DNA of 64,000 nucleotides. Origin: Burkholderiales bacterium. GTDB lineage: Bacteria > Pseudomonadota > Gammaproteobacteria > Burkholderiales > Burkholderiaceae_C. The position numbers and the translations under genes were made by a program. Positions 45,142 through 53,583 of this stretch are shown one piece after another; the stretch's first letter is position 1, and the number at the start of each line of letters is the position of its first letter. The stretch is taken from contig JAIOOS010000008.1 of assembly GCA_021414305.1 (NCBI GenBank), forward strand, positions 1 to 64,000, given 5' to 3'. The notes below the pieces were generated by a model, which was given only the letters and a program-made list of their open reading frames with translations, searched no databases and was not told where the DNA came from.

Positions 45142-45813
45142 TCAGCGCTCGATCGGCGCCTCGAGCAGGCAGCCGAACTCGCGGGCGAAGTCGACCGAGA
45201 CGCGCGCGTGCACCGCTCCCTGCCTGTCGAAGAAGCGCTGCCGGCCGGCGAGGCCGAACACGCCCTCGTGCCAGACATCCGGGTGGATGTAGAGCCCCTG
45301 GCTGCCGTCGAAGCGGAAGCAGACGAAGCGCTCGGGCCTCACGTCGTCGCCGGGCAGGGCGAGCGGCACGTAGAACGGCTGGCGGTCGAGCGGGAAGAAG
45401 AGCTGGCCGCCGTCGGGGTGGTAGTTGGCATGCCAGAGCAGCATCCGGCCCGGCGCCTCGGCATGATCGGTCCGCGCCGACTCGGGCGCCTTCGCATAGG
45501 CCAGGATGTAGTGGCCGCCGACCGCCTCGTTGCGACCATAGAGGATGTCGCCCTGCCACTCGCTGACGAACACGCCTTCGGTCGTGCCGCCCTGGTCGCC
45601 GGTGTCGGCATCCACCGGGCGCGTGCCGCGCGCCGGCCAGCGCACGATCTCGACCCGGCATTCGGCCGGCTCGTCGACCAGGCGACCGTAGCCCGCGAGC
45701 GTCTCGGAGGTCGCGGTCACGACCGGCATGCGCACGGTCGCGAGGCCAGGCGGCAGGTCGGGATGGAGGTAGTCGATCGCTGCAGACACGAAGGGGCCCT
45801 CTTCGGCCGCCAT
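45142..45813 (-). CDS. Ureidoglycolate lyase-like (AllA family) protein
   Basis: The 223-residue protein has the AllA-type cupin pattern: LLWHANYHPDGGQLFFPLDR, then PFYVPLALPGDD and GLYIHPDVWHEGVFGL, where a WH pair follows a His loop. AllA splits ureidoglycolate to glyoxylate and urea, the last step of the pathway encoded nearby. It is about 60 residues longer than E. coli AllA. The start at ATG 45813 has no clear ribosome site; GTG 45789 (VSAAIDY) is preceded by GAAGAGG and may be the real start. Confidence 0.72.
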   Translation of the reverse strand: MAAEEGPFVSAAIDYLHPDLPPGLATVRMPVVTATSETLAGYGRLVDEPAECRVEIVRWPARGTRPVDADTGDQGGTTEGVFVSEWQGDILYGRNEAVGGHYILAYAKAPESARTDHAEAPGRMLLWHANYHPDGGQLFFPLDRQPFYVPLALPGDDVRPERFVCFRFDGSQGLYIHPDVWHEGVFGLAGRQRFFDRQGAVHARVSVDFAREFGCLLEAPIER

Positions 45814-45856
45814 GCTATGCGAAGGAGGCTCGCGCCGCGTTCGGCAGAATAGGCCG

Positions 45857-47374
45857 ATGACCGACACCGCCACCCCCGCTCCCGCCTCCGTCCCTTCCCC
45901 CTCCACGCCGAGCGAAGACGTCAAGAAGCGACGCCGCGAGCTGGTCGACAAGCTCCTCGCCCGGCCGCCCGTGAAGAGCGAAGGCGAGGTCCGTCTTGGC
46001 GGCAAGGCGATGCCGTACACGGCGACGCTCGAGTTCATGCCGGTCGCCGGCCCGGTGTTCGCCGACACCGGCGGCGAGCCGGAGGCCGCGGTCTTCACCA
46101 CCGCGTACGTGCTGAAAGGCGAGGCCTCGGGCCAGCGCCCGGTCTGCTTCGCCTTCAACGGCGGCCCCGGCTCGGCCTCGGTCTGGCTGCACCTGGGCGC
46201 GCTCGGGCCGAAGCGGGTGCAGGTCAACGACGACGGCTCGATGCCGCTGCCGCCCTACGCGGTGAGCGACAACCCGCATTCCTGGTTCGAGCACTTCGAC
46301 CTCGTCTTCGTCGACCCGCCGCACACCGGCTACTCGATCGCCTCGAGCGAGGAGGCGCGGACCAAGCTGCTCGGCGTCGACGGCGACGTCGAGGCGCTTG
46401 CCGAGGTGATGCGCGCCTGGCTCGGACGGCACCAGCGCTGGAATTCGCCCGTCTACCTCGCCGGCGAAAGCTACGGCACCACCCGCGGCGCGGCACTCGC
46501 CGACCGGCTGCAGAGCCTGGGCGTCGCCCTCTCCGGCCTGATCCTCGTCTCCTGCGCGATGGACCTGCAGTCGATCGTGTTCGCGCCGCACAACGACCTG
46601 CCCTACGCCCTGTTCCTGCCGGCGTTCGCCGGCGTGGCGCAGTACCACGGCAAGCTGAAGGGCGCGCTCGGCAAGTCGCCACGAGCGGCGCGCGCGGCGG
46701 CCGAGGCCTTCGTCGAGGAAGAGTACCTGCGCGCCCTGCATCGCGGCGCCGCGCTCGACGGCAAGGCGCGCGAGCGCATCGTCAAGCGGATCGCCGAGCT
46801 CACCGGCCTCGCGCCCGCGCTGGTGGCGGAGAAGAACCTGCGCATCAGCGACCAGGACTTCTTCTTCGAGCTGCTGCGCGACGAGGGCAAGATCGTCGGC
46901 CGGCTCGACGCCCGCGTCACCGGGCCGATGGCGGCGAGCCGCACCCGCGCCTGGGAGTTCGACCCCGGCATCGAATCGATCGCCGCCGCGTACACGATGG
47001 CCGCGCTCGGCTACATGGGCAAGGAGCTCGGCCTGGCGACGACGCAGCGCTACGAGATCCTCTCGATGGAAGTGCACGAGCAGTGGAACTGGAACCGCGG
47101 CAAGGACAAGGGCAACAGCTACGCCAGCACCAGCGGCGACCTGGCCCGGGCAATGCGCCGCAACCCGCACCTGCGCGTGCTTGTCGCCAGCGGCCACTAC
47201 GACCTGGGCACGCCGTACTCGGCCTCGAACTGGTCGCTCGCCCAGCTCGATGCGCCGCCCGAGGTGCTGGCGCGCATCGAGCACCACTACTACGACGCGG
47301 GGCACATGATGTACACCCGCGAGCCCGACCTGGTGAAGCTCAAGCGCGACCTCGTGGCGTGGCTCGCCGCCTAG
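45857..47374 (+). CDS. S10-family serine carboxypeptidase-like protein
   Basis: The 505-residue protein has the S10 layout: FAFNGGPGSASVWLHLGALG (oxyanion region), nucleophile in LAGESYGTTRGAAL (Ser about 203), Asp in ASGHYDLGTPYSASN and His in YYDAGHMMYTRE. S10 enzymes cleave C-terminal residues, often at acidic pH. No signal peptide is seen, unlike most secreted S10 enzymes, and the N-terminus is Pro/Ser-rich. With tricorn and the S9 enzyme it is the third peptidase in this window. Confidence 0.92.
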   Translation: MTDTATPAPASVPSPSTPSEDVKKRRRELVDKLLARPPVKSEGEVRLGGKAMPYTATLEFMPVAGPVFADTGGEPEAAVFTTAYVLKGEASGQRPVCFAFNGGPGSASVWLHLGALGPKRVQVNDDGSMPLPPYAVSDNPHSWFEHFDLVFVDPPHTGYSIASSEEARTKLLGVDGDVEALAEVMRAWLGRHQRWNSPVYLAGESYGTTRGAALADRLQSLGVALSGLILVSCAMDLQSIVFAPHNDLPYALFLPAFAGVAQYHGKLKGALGKSPRAARAAAEAFVEEEYLRALHRGAALDGKARERIVKRIAELTGLAPALVAEKNLRISDQDFFFELLRDEGKIVGRLDARVTGPMAASRTRAWEFDPGIESIAAAYTMAALGYMGKELGLATTQRYEILSMEVHEQWNWNRGKDKGNSYASTSGDLARAMRRNPHLRVLVASGHYDLGTPYSASNWSLAQLDAPPEVLARIEHHYYDAGHMMYTREPDLVKLKRDLVAWLAA

Positions 47375-47381
47375 GGCCGTG

Positions 47382-48710
47382 ATGGGCAGGCTTCGACACA
47401 TGCTGGCGACCGGCGCGCTCGTCGCCCTGGCCAGCGGATGCGGCGGCGGTGGCGGCGTCGGTACGGAAACGCTCTACGTCGAGTTCGCCTACCCGACCAA
47501 TTCGACGATCGGCGTCCTGCGCGTCCCGCTCACCTCGACGCCGCACCTCGACGGCCTGGAAGGTCATTCGCCCCACTGCGCCCTCTCCGCGGGTGCGCTC
47601 CCGCCCGGCCTGACGCTGGCGGACAACTGCGTCATCAGCGGGGCGCCCCAGGCCGCAGGGACGTTCGCCTTCACCGTGCGTCTCACCGCCTCCGGAGTCA
47701 AGGGCTCCGTCGAGGCCTCGGGCGGGTTCACGATCAGCGACCCTTCGCCGGTGCTGACTACTGTGCGCGGCACGGTCTTCGTCGTCGACGCGAGCATCGA
47801 CCAGCAGTTCACGATCGGCCTGCCGGTCGGCCTCGCACAGACCCTCGGCCCCCTGCCGTCGCCCGACCCGGGCGACGTCATGACGTTCGCCGTCGTCTCG
47901 GGCACGTTGCCGCCCGGCATGGTCATCGATCCCGCCACCGGCGGCCTGACCGGAACCCCGACCCAGCTGGGTCGCAGCACGTTCAACATCGGCGCGACCC
48001 TGCAGCGCAGCGGCATCGTCTACACGTCCAATGCGACGCCGGTGGTCGTCTATGTGTCCCCCGTCGTCGCCCAGGTGACCTACCCGAGCTGCCCCGCCGT
48101 CTGGGCCGTCGCCTGGACCTGCGCGCCAACGGTTGCCGGGCTGCCCCCCGGCGCGACGGTCGGCGCCTATTCGGCGGTCGCCATCCCCGCTGGATTCGCC
48201 ATCGATCCGGCGACCGGCACCCTCAGCGGCACGCCGGTCGCGCCGGGCGATCTCCAGTTCGTGGCGCAAACGTCGGTGACGCTCGCCGATTCGCTCTCGT
48301 ACGTGATGACTCCGGTCGCCTTCCTGGCAAGAGCCGCACCGTCTCCCTCCTGGGGCAGCAACGACGGCGACACGTCGAACATGACCGGCGTCATCGTCGC
48401 CTTTCCGACCCAGCCGACGTTCGGCCCCGGGCTCGCCACGATCTGGCTCACGGTGAACCAGCCGTTCACGGTCGACATCGTCGCGGTGAACGGGAGCCTG
48501 CCGGGCGACCTGCGCACGTTCTCCATCGTCCCCTACGCCGACCATCCGCTGCCGAGCTGGGTGACGATCGATCCCTTGACGGGCAGGCTGCAGGGAGCGC
48601 CGCCCCCGAGCATCGCCAGCGGCTTCGCGATGTTCACGGTGAACCTGGCGACCACCCGCAACGGGCGCACCGCGTCGCGAACCTACGTCTGGCAGTTCAT
48701 CGTTCCCTGA
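47382..48710 (+). CDS. Lipoprotein with putative-Ig (He_PIG) repeats
   Basis: The 442-residue protein has a lipoprotein signal (LVALASGC, Cys at about residue 20) followed by a Gly stretch. At least four repeats show the He_PIG pattern: SAGALPPGLTL...ISGAPQAAGTFAF, SGTLPPGMVIDPATGGLTGT, IPAGFAIDPATGTLSGTPVA and PLPSWVTIDPLTGRLQGAP. Such proteins are surface-exposed and often adhesive or polymer-binding. ATG 47382 is preferred over the adjacent GTG 47379. It may be co-transcribed with the carboxypeptidase, 7 bp upstream. Confidence 0.85.
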   Translation: MGRLRHMLATGALVALASGCGGGGGVGTETLYVEFAYPTNSTIGVLRVPLTSTPHLDGLEGHSPHCALSAGALPPGLTLADNCVISGAPQAAGTFAFTVRLTASGVKGSVEASGGFTISDPSPVLTTVRGTVFVVDASIDQQFTIGLPVGLAQTLGPLPSPDPGDVMTFAVVSGTLPPGMVIDPATGGLTGTPTQLGRSTFNIGATLQRSGIVYTSNATPVVVYVSPVVAQVTYPSCPAVWAVAWTCAPTVAGLPPGATVGAYSAVAIPAGFAIDPATGTLSGTPVAPGDLQFVAQTSVTLADSLSYVMTPVAFLARAAPSPSWGSNDGDTSNMTGVIVAFPTQPTFGPGLATIWLTVNQPFTVDIVAVNGSLPGDLRTFSIVPYADHPLPSWVTIDPLTGRLQGAPPPSIASGFAMFTVNLATTRNGRTASRTYVWQFIVP

Positions 48711-48731
48711 GGGACCGCGGCGGCATCCCGG

Positions 48732-49742
48732 TCAGAGCTTGGAGACGCGCTCGAGCTCGCTCTTGAACAGGGTCACCACGGCCGGTTCGTAGGAGGCGGC
48801 GAACTTGTCGTGCACCGGCTTGACCTCGGCGCGCATGCGGGCCAGCTCGGCGGGTGCGATCTCGTTGTAGATCATGCCCTTGGCCTTGAGCTCGGCCACG
48901 GCCTTGCCGGAGACCTCGCGGCTGACCACGCGCTGATAGTTCTGCGCTTCGATGGCGGCGTCCTGCAGGAGCTTCTGCTCCACCGGCGACAGCTTGTCCC
49001 AGAAGCGCTTGCTGATCTGGACGGGGTTGGTCGCGTACACGTGGTTGGTGGCGCTGACGTACTTGTTCACTTCGTAGAACTTGCTCGAAAGGATCACGGC
49101 GAACGGGTTCTCCTGCCCGTCCACGGCCTTGCTTTCGAGGGCACCGTACAGCTCGGCAAAGGGCATCGGGATCGGGTTGGCCTTGAAGGTCTTGAAGGTC
49201 TCCAGGAACACCGGGTTCGGGATCACGCGCAGCTTCAGGCCTTCCAGGTCCTCGGCCTTGGTGATGGGCCGCTTGCCGTTGGTGACGTTGCGAAAACCCA
49301 GGTCGAAGAAGCCCAGCACGACCACGCCCTTTTCAGCCAGCTTGCCGCTGAGCATCTTGCCCAGCGGGCCGTCGACCATGGCATCGGCCTGGCGGGCGTT
49401 GCTGAAGAGGAACGGGAAGTCGAAGAGGCCGAACTCCTTGACGATGCCGGCCAGCGACGTGGTCGACGCCACGAGCATTTCCTGCACGCCGCCCTGCAGC
49501 GCCGATTGCTGCTGCAGCTCGTTGCCGAGCTGGCTGCTGGCGTATTCCTGGACCTTGATCTTGCCGCCGCTCTTGGCTGCAACCAGCTCGGCGAACTTCT
49601 TCACCCCGGTGCTGGTCGGATGGTCGGGGTTGTTCAGGTGTCCGAAGCGGATGGTCCGCTCCTGGATGTCCTGGGCCAGCGCCACGCCGCCGGAGGCCAG
49701 CAGCAAGAGCATCGTCGTCAGCTGGATCAGCTTCGATTTCAT
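48732..49742 (-). CDS. TRAP transporter solute-binding protein (DctP family)
   Basis: The 336-residue periplasmic protein has a signal peptide (ending VALAQD). DctP features: RFGHLNNPDHPTSTGVKKFA, YASSQLGNELQQQSALQGG and the carboxylate-binding Arg in LKLRVIPNPVFLETFKTF. GGAGAAAAC before ATG fixes the start. No DctQ or DctM membrane genes are adjacent, so its partner must be elsewhere. A 97-bp gap with the ABC ATPase gene upstream suggests it has its own promoter. Confidence 0.93.
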   Translation of the reverse strand: MKSKLIQLTTMLLLLASGGVALAQDIQERTIRFGHLNNPDHPTSTGVKKFAELVAAKSGGKIKVQEYASSQLGNELQQQSALQGGVQEMLVASTTSLAGIVKEFGLFDFPFLFSNARQADAMVDGPLGKMLSGKLAEKGVVVLGFFDLGFRNVTNGKRPITKAEDLEGLKLRVIPNPVFLETFKTFKANPIPMPFAELYGALESKAVDGQENPFAVILSSKFYEVNKYVSATNHVYATNPVQISKRFWDKLSPVEQKLLQDAAIEAQNYQRVVSREVSGKAVAELKAKGMIYNEIAPAELARMRAEVKPVHDKFAASYEPAVVTLFKSELERVSKL

Positions 49743-49839
49743 GTTTTCTCCGTTCACGGCGGTTGACTGGAAAGTGATTCCAGATTCTAGGGACGCATCG
49801 GCAACGGTCAAACAGGCTTCACCCTGATGCGCCCGCCCC

Positions 49840-50583
49840 CTACAGGCCCAGCTCCTTCAGGAGGGCCTCCCGCAACGCCTGCGCCTCGGGGCTGGAGAGC
49901 CTGCGCGGGCGCGGAAGGCCGACCTCGAAGCTCGCCTGGATCCTGGTCGGCCGGGGCGAGAGCACCATGATGCGATCGGCCATGTAGATGGCTTCCTCGA
50001 CGTCGTGGGTGATCAAGAGCACCGTGTGCCGCTCCTCGTCGAGGATGCGCAGCAATTCGTTCCTCATGCGCAGGTTCATCAGCGCGTCGAGGGCCGAGAA
50101 CGGCTCGTCCATGTACAGGATGTCGGGCTTGACGACGAAGGCGCGGGCCAGGTCGGCCCGCTTCAGCATGCCGCCCGAGAGCTCGTGCGGATAGCTCGCC
50201 TCGAAGCCCTTCAGCCCCACCATCGCCGCGTAGTGGTCGGCCAGCGCGGCCTTGTCGCCGTGGCCTTCGCCGTTGAGGCCGAACATCAGGTTCTGCTGCA
50301 CCGTCAGCCAGGGGAACACCGAGCCGTGCTGCGAGATCACGATGCCCTTCGGGCTGGGACCCGACTGCTCGACGCCGCCCACCCGCACCGTGCCCGCGTC
50401 GGCCCGCTCGAAGCCGGCGACGATGTTCATCAAGGTCGACTTGCCGCAGCCCGAGGGACCGACGATGGCGACGAACTCGCCGTCGGCGACGTTGAAGCTC
50501 ACGTCCTCGATCACCGGCAGCGAGCCCTTGCCCGAGGCGAAGCTCTTGCGGATGCCGCTGACGACGATCGCCTTAGCGGACAT
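49840..50583 (-). CDS. ABC transporter ATP-binding protein (NitT/TauT type)
   Basis: The 247-residue ATPase has Walker A GPSGCGKST, Q-loop ISQHGSVFPWLT, signature LSGGMLKRADLARAF, Walker B ILYMDEPFSALD and H-loop LITHDVEEAI. LSGGMLKR, where LSGGMRQR is usual, is a minor variation. Its start overlaps the permease stop by 11 bases. It is the last gene of the binding protein-Sco-cupredoxin-permease-ATPase operon. Confidence 0.95.
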   Translation of the reverse strand: MSAKAIVVSGIRKSFASGKGSLPVIEDVSFNVADGEFVAIVGPSGCGKSTLMNIVAGFERADAGTVRVGGVEQSGPSPKGIVISQHGSVFPWLTVQQNLMFGLNGEGHGDKAALADHYAAMVGLKGFEASYPHELSGGMLKRADLARAFVVKPDILYMDEPFSALDALMNLRMRNELLRILDEERHTVLLITHDVEEAIYMADRIMVLSPRPTRIQASFEVGLPRPRRLSSPEAQALREALLKELGL

Positions 50584-51346
50584 AGCGCCACCGCACCGCC
50601 TTCAGCCGCTCGAGCAGCCGCGTGCTGCTGTCGAGAAGCAGGCCGATCACGCCGATGATGATCATGCTGGCGATGACCAGGTCGTAGCGATTGCCGGCGT
50701 TGCGCGAGTCCATGATCAGGTAGCCGAGGCCCGAGCGGAGCGCGATCATTTCGGCCGCCACCACCACCAGCCAGGCGACGCCGATGCCGATGCGCATGCC
50801 GACGATGATCTCCGGCAGCACCGCCGGAATGACCACGCGCCGAAACAGCACCGTGCGCGAGACGCCGAAGTTCGCCGCCGCGCGCAGGTAGCGGCGCTCG
50901 ATGGTGTGCACGCCCGAGGTGGTCTGCACGATCATCGGGAATACCGAGGAGATGAAGATCAGGAAGATCGGCGACAGGTCGCCGACGCCGAACCAGAGGA
51001 TGGCCAGCGGAATCCAGGCGATCGGCGAGATCGGCCTGAGCATCTGGAAGATCGGATTGAAGGTGCGGTAGGCGCCGCCCACCCAGCCCATCCACAGGCC
51101 CAGCGGCACGCCCAGCAGCGCCGCCAGGCCGAAGCCCACGCCGACGCGCAACAGCGACGCGCCGATGTGCTCCCAGAGGCTGCCGTCCTGCGCCAGCTCC
51201 CAGGCGCCCGTGAGCACCTGCCAGGGTGTCGGAAAGATCGCGCTGTGCGTGGCGGTGACCACGGCCCACCACACCGCGACGACCGTGGCCAGCACCGCCA
51301 GCGGGGGCGCAACCCGCTTCAGGCGCTCGACAAGGGCGCCGTTCAC
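50573..51346 (-). CDS. ABC transporter permease (NitT/TauT type)
   Basis: The 257-residue membrane protein has about six membrane segments and the EAA loop YLRAAANFGVSRTVLFRRVV, then IPAVLPEIIVGMRIGIGVAW. The GTG at 51346 is chosen because GGAG lies 8 bases upstream; it leaves a 28-bp gap after the cupredoxin gene. It pairs with the overlapping ATPase. Confidence 0.93.
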   Translation of the reverse strand: MNGALVERLKRVAPPLAVLATVVAVWWAVVTATHSAIFPTPWQVLTGAWELAQDGSLWEHIGASLLRVGVGFGLAALLGVPLGLWMGWVGGAYRTFNPIFQMLRPISPIAWIPLAILWFGVGDLSPIFLIFISSVFPMIVQTTSGVHTIERRYLRAAANFGVSRTVLFRRVVIPAVLPEIIVGMRIGIGVAWLVVVAAEMIALRSGLGYLIMDSRNAGNRYDLVIASMIIIGVIGLLLDSSTRLLERLKAVRWRYVR

Positions 51347-51374
51347 CGTCTCGACTCCGGGACCGGACCGGGTT

Positions 51375-51830
51375 TCAAGACGAGCGCTGCAGCCATTGCC
51401 GCGCACGCCAGCGCAGTGTCGGCCATCCCTTGGCGGGACCGGGCTCGACGATCACGCTCATCGCCCCCTTGGCATGCGCGGTGCATGCGAAGCTGTAGGT
51501 CGAGGCCACCTCGAACGGCAGGCGAAAGCTCTGCCCTGGCATGATCAGCGCCGGCCCGAACACCTGCGGCACGTCGTCGAGGTTGCGCAGCAGCAGGACG
51601 TCGTTGATCCCGAGCGTGAGGCGGATCGTGTCGGGCAGGATCTCGACCTTGTCGCCCGCCATCCGGCGCGCGTAGGTGCCGCGCGGGATCTCGAACAGCT
51701 CGTCGCGCGAAGCCGAAGCGATCGGTGCCGTCGCGGCCCAGACCAGCGCGCCCAGGACGAGAGTCGCAGCCAGAACGACCGATCCGGTCGCGAACGCGCC
51801 CCACCTCGTCAGCACCCCGCCGCCGCGCAT
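51375..51830 (-). CDS. Membrane-anchored cupredoxin-like protein
   Basis: The 151-residue protein has an N-terminal membrane anchor (about residues 15-36) and a periplasmic single cupredoxin domain. The C-terminal copper loop has Cys116-x2-His119-x4-Met124 (FACTAHAKGAM), a type 1 copper pattern. The usual first His, expected in NLDDVPxVFGP, is Gln89 here. It may bind copper with a different ligand set, or mainly Cu(I). It lies between sco and the ABC permease, so it probably receives or donates copper in the same periplasmic process. Confidence 0.8.
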   Translation of the reverse strand: MRGGGVLTRWGAFATGSVVLAATLVLGALVWAATAPIASASRDELFEIPRGTYARRMAGDKVEILPDTIRLTLGINDVLLLRNLDDVPQVFGPALIMPGQSFRLPFEVASTYSFACTAHAKGAMSVIVEPGPAKGWPTLRWRARQWLQRSS

Positions 51831-51839
51831 CGCCGCCCT

Positions 51840-52430
51840 TCACTTCGCCAGCAGCAGCTTGACGTCGTGCACGAAGTCGCGGGCGTCGCGGCCGTACGGC
51901 ATCATCGCGCGCAGCCTGCCTTCGCGGTCGATCAGGAAGATCGAGGAGGTGTGGTCCATCGCGTAGCTGCTGCCCAGCGGCACCTTCTCGGCGACGACGC
52001 CGTAGCTCTTGCGCATCGCCGCCAGCAGCTCGGGCTTGCCGGTGCCGCCGACGAAGCTGGGGTCGAACGCCGCGAGGTAGGCCTTGAGCTGCGCCGGCGG
52101 GTCGCGCTCGGGGTCGACGGTCACGAACACCACCTGCACCGCCTCGCCTTCGGCGCCCAGCGCCTTCTTCGCCCGCGCCAGCGTGTCCAGCGTCGTCGGG
52201 CAGACGGCGGCGCAATGGGTGAAGCCGAACGACAGCAGCACCACCTTGCCGCGATAGCGGGCCAGCGTCAGCTCGCTGCCGTCGGAGCCGCGCAGGGCGA
52301 ACTCGGGCGCCTGCCGCGGCGGCTCGAACACGCCGGCCTTGAAGGCGGGCGAGGGGGCCGCGGGCGCGGCCGTCGTCACGGCCAGCAGCAGCGGCAGCAA
52401 CAGCCTCGACAGGGTACGCAGGAACGACAC
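51840..52430 (-). CDS. SCO1/SenC-family copper chaperone
   Basis: The 196-residue thioredoxin-fold protein has a signal anchor (LLLPLLLAVTTA). The copper/redox motif reads HCAAVCPTT (CxxxCP) and the distal His lies in YAMDHTSSIF. Sco proteins load copper into the Cu-A site of cytochrome oxidases or act as thiol reductants; here no oxidase gene is near. The start is a GTG at 52430, 11 bases after the binding-protein stop. Confidence 0.93.
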   Translation of the reverse strand: MSFLRTLSRLLLPLLLAVTTAAPAAPSPAFKAGVFEPPRQAPEFALRGSDGSELTLARYRGKVVLLSFGFTHCAAVCPTTLDTLARAKKALGAEGEAVQVVFVTVDPERDPPAQLKAYLAAFDPSFVGGTGKPELLAAMRKSYGVVAEKVPLGSSYAMDHTSSIFLIDREGRLRAMMPYGRDARDFVHDVKLLLAK

Positions 52431-52441
52431 GACTCGATCGC

Positions 52442-53485
52442 TCAGAGCGCAATGGCGGCCGCCCGCGCCGCCTTGGCAAAACTCTCGTCCATGTACTTCT
52501 CGTAGGCGACAGGCGCCTTGATCGTGCCCGCCTCGACCGAGAGCTGCATCAGTTCCTCGAACTCGGCGCGGATCATCCGCAGGTCGCCATAGGTCACGCG
52601 GTCGACCGGATTTTCCATGACGAAGCGGATGATGTTCGGGTCCTGGTTGAAGTACTTGCGGCCGGCGGCGATGGCGACGGCCTTGTTGCGGTTGTCCTGC
52701 TTCTGGTCGAGCCACTGGCCGGCGCCGAGCACGTGGTTGACGAGGTCCTGCACCAGCGGCCGGTTCTCCGCGATCAGCTCCTCGCGCACCGTCAGCACGC
52801 AGCAGATGTAGTTGCGCCACTCGTCGCGCGTCATGCGCAGCACGCGGCCGTAGCCGGCGTGCTGTGCGGCCGCGCCGAACGGCTCGCCGGTGCAGTAGGC
52901 GTCCACCGCCTTGGCGTAGAGCGCGGCAGGCATGTCGGGCGGAGCCATCTCGACGATCTGCACGTCCTTGGGCGTCATGCCCTCGCGGGTCAGCATCTTG
53001 CGCAGGAACAGGAAGTCGACGGCGAAGCGGCTGGGAATGGCGACGCGCTTGCCGGCCAGGTCCTTGAAGCGCTGGTACGGCGAATCGGTGCGCACCATGA
53101 TGACCGCGCCCGAGCGGTGCCCGAGCGAGACGATCTTCACCGGCACCCGCTTGTCGGCCAGGTCCATGACCAGCGGCGCCAGCATGTACGCGGCCTGGAT
53201 GCGGCCGGCCATCAACGACTCCTTGATCTCGGGCCAGCCGTTGTACTTGCTGAACTCGAACTCGAACTGCGGGCCGGCACCCTTCGCCGCGGCGTTGCTG
53301 GTCGCCCGAGCGACGCAGGCGACGGGCAGGGTGAGGTTGCAGGTCACCGGCAGGCCGCCCACCAGCAGCGGCTTCGCCGCCGCTGCGCTGGCGTTGCCGG
53401 GCCAGGCCAACGCAGGCAGCATGGCGCCGAGCGCGCCCTGCAAGAGCTTGCGGCGATGGAGAGGCGATGGGGGGCAGCGTGACAA
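52442..53485 (-). CDS. ABC solute-binding protein (NitT/TauT, NrtA/CmpA-like)
   Basis: The periplasmic binding protein of about 347 residues has a twin-arginine-like export signal (HRRKLLQGALGAMLPALA). It shows the NrtA/CmpA-like pattern KYNGWPEIKESLMAGRIQAA, MLAPLVMDLADKRVPVKIV, EMAPPDMPAALYAKAVDAYC and YICCVLTVREELIAENRPL. The in-frame start is unclear: TTG 53485 lies just before the signal; the only upstream ATG (53611) would overlap the divergent gene and add unlikely sequence. First gene of the Sco/cupredoxin ABC operon. Confidence 0.85.
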   Translation of the reverse strand: MSRCPPSPLHRRKLLQGALGAMLPALAWPGNASAAAAKPLLVGGLPVTCNLTLPVACVARATSNAAAKGAGPQFEFEFSKYNGWPEIKESLMAGRIQAAYMLAPLVMDLADKRVPVKIVSLGHRSGAVIMVRTDSPYQRFKDLAGKRVAIPSRFAVDFLFLRKMLTREGMTPKDVQIVEMAPPDMPAALYAKAVDAYCTGEPFGAAAQHAGYGRVLRMTRDEWRNYICCVLTVREELIAENRPLVQDLVNHVLGAGQWLDQKQDNRNKAVAIAAGRKYFNQDPNIIRFVMENPVDRVTYGDLRMIRAEFEELMQLSVEAGTIKAPVAYEKYMDESFAKAARAAAIAL

Positions 53486-53583
53486 GCTCGAACCGGGTTC
53501 CAGGCAGCGACCGTGTTCATTGTGGGCGATGGCGGCGAAGGCGCTGAACCGGGGTAGAGTTTTCGGGTCGCGGGGGGGACGTC

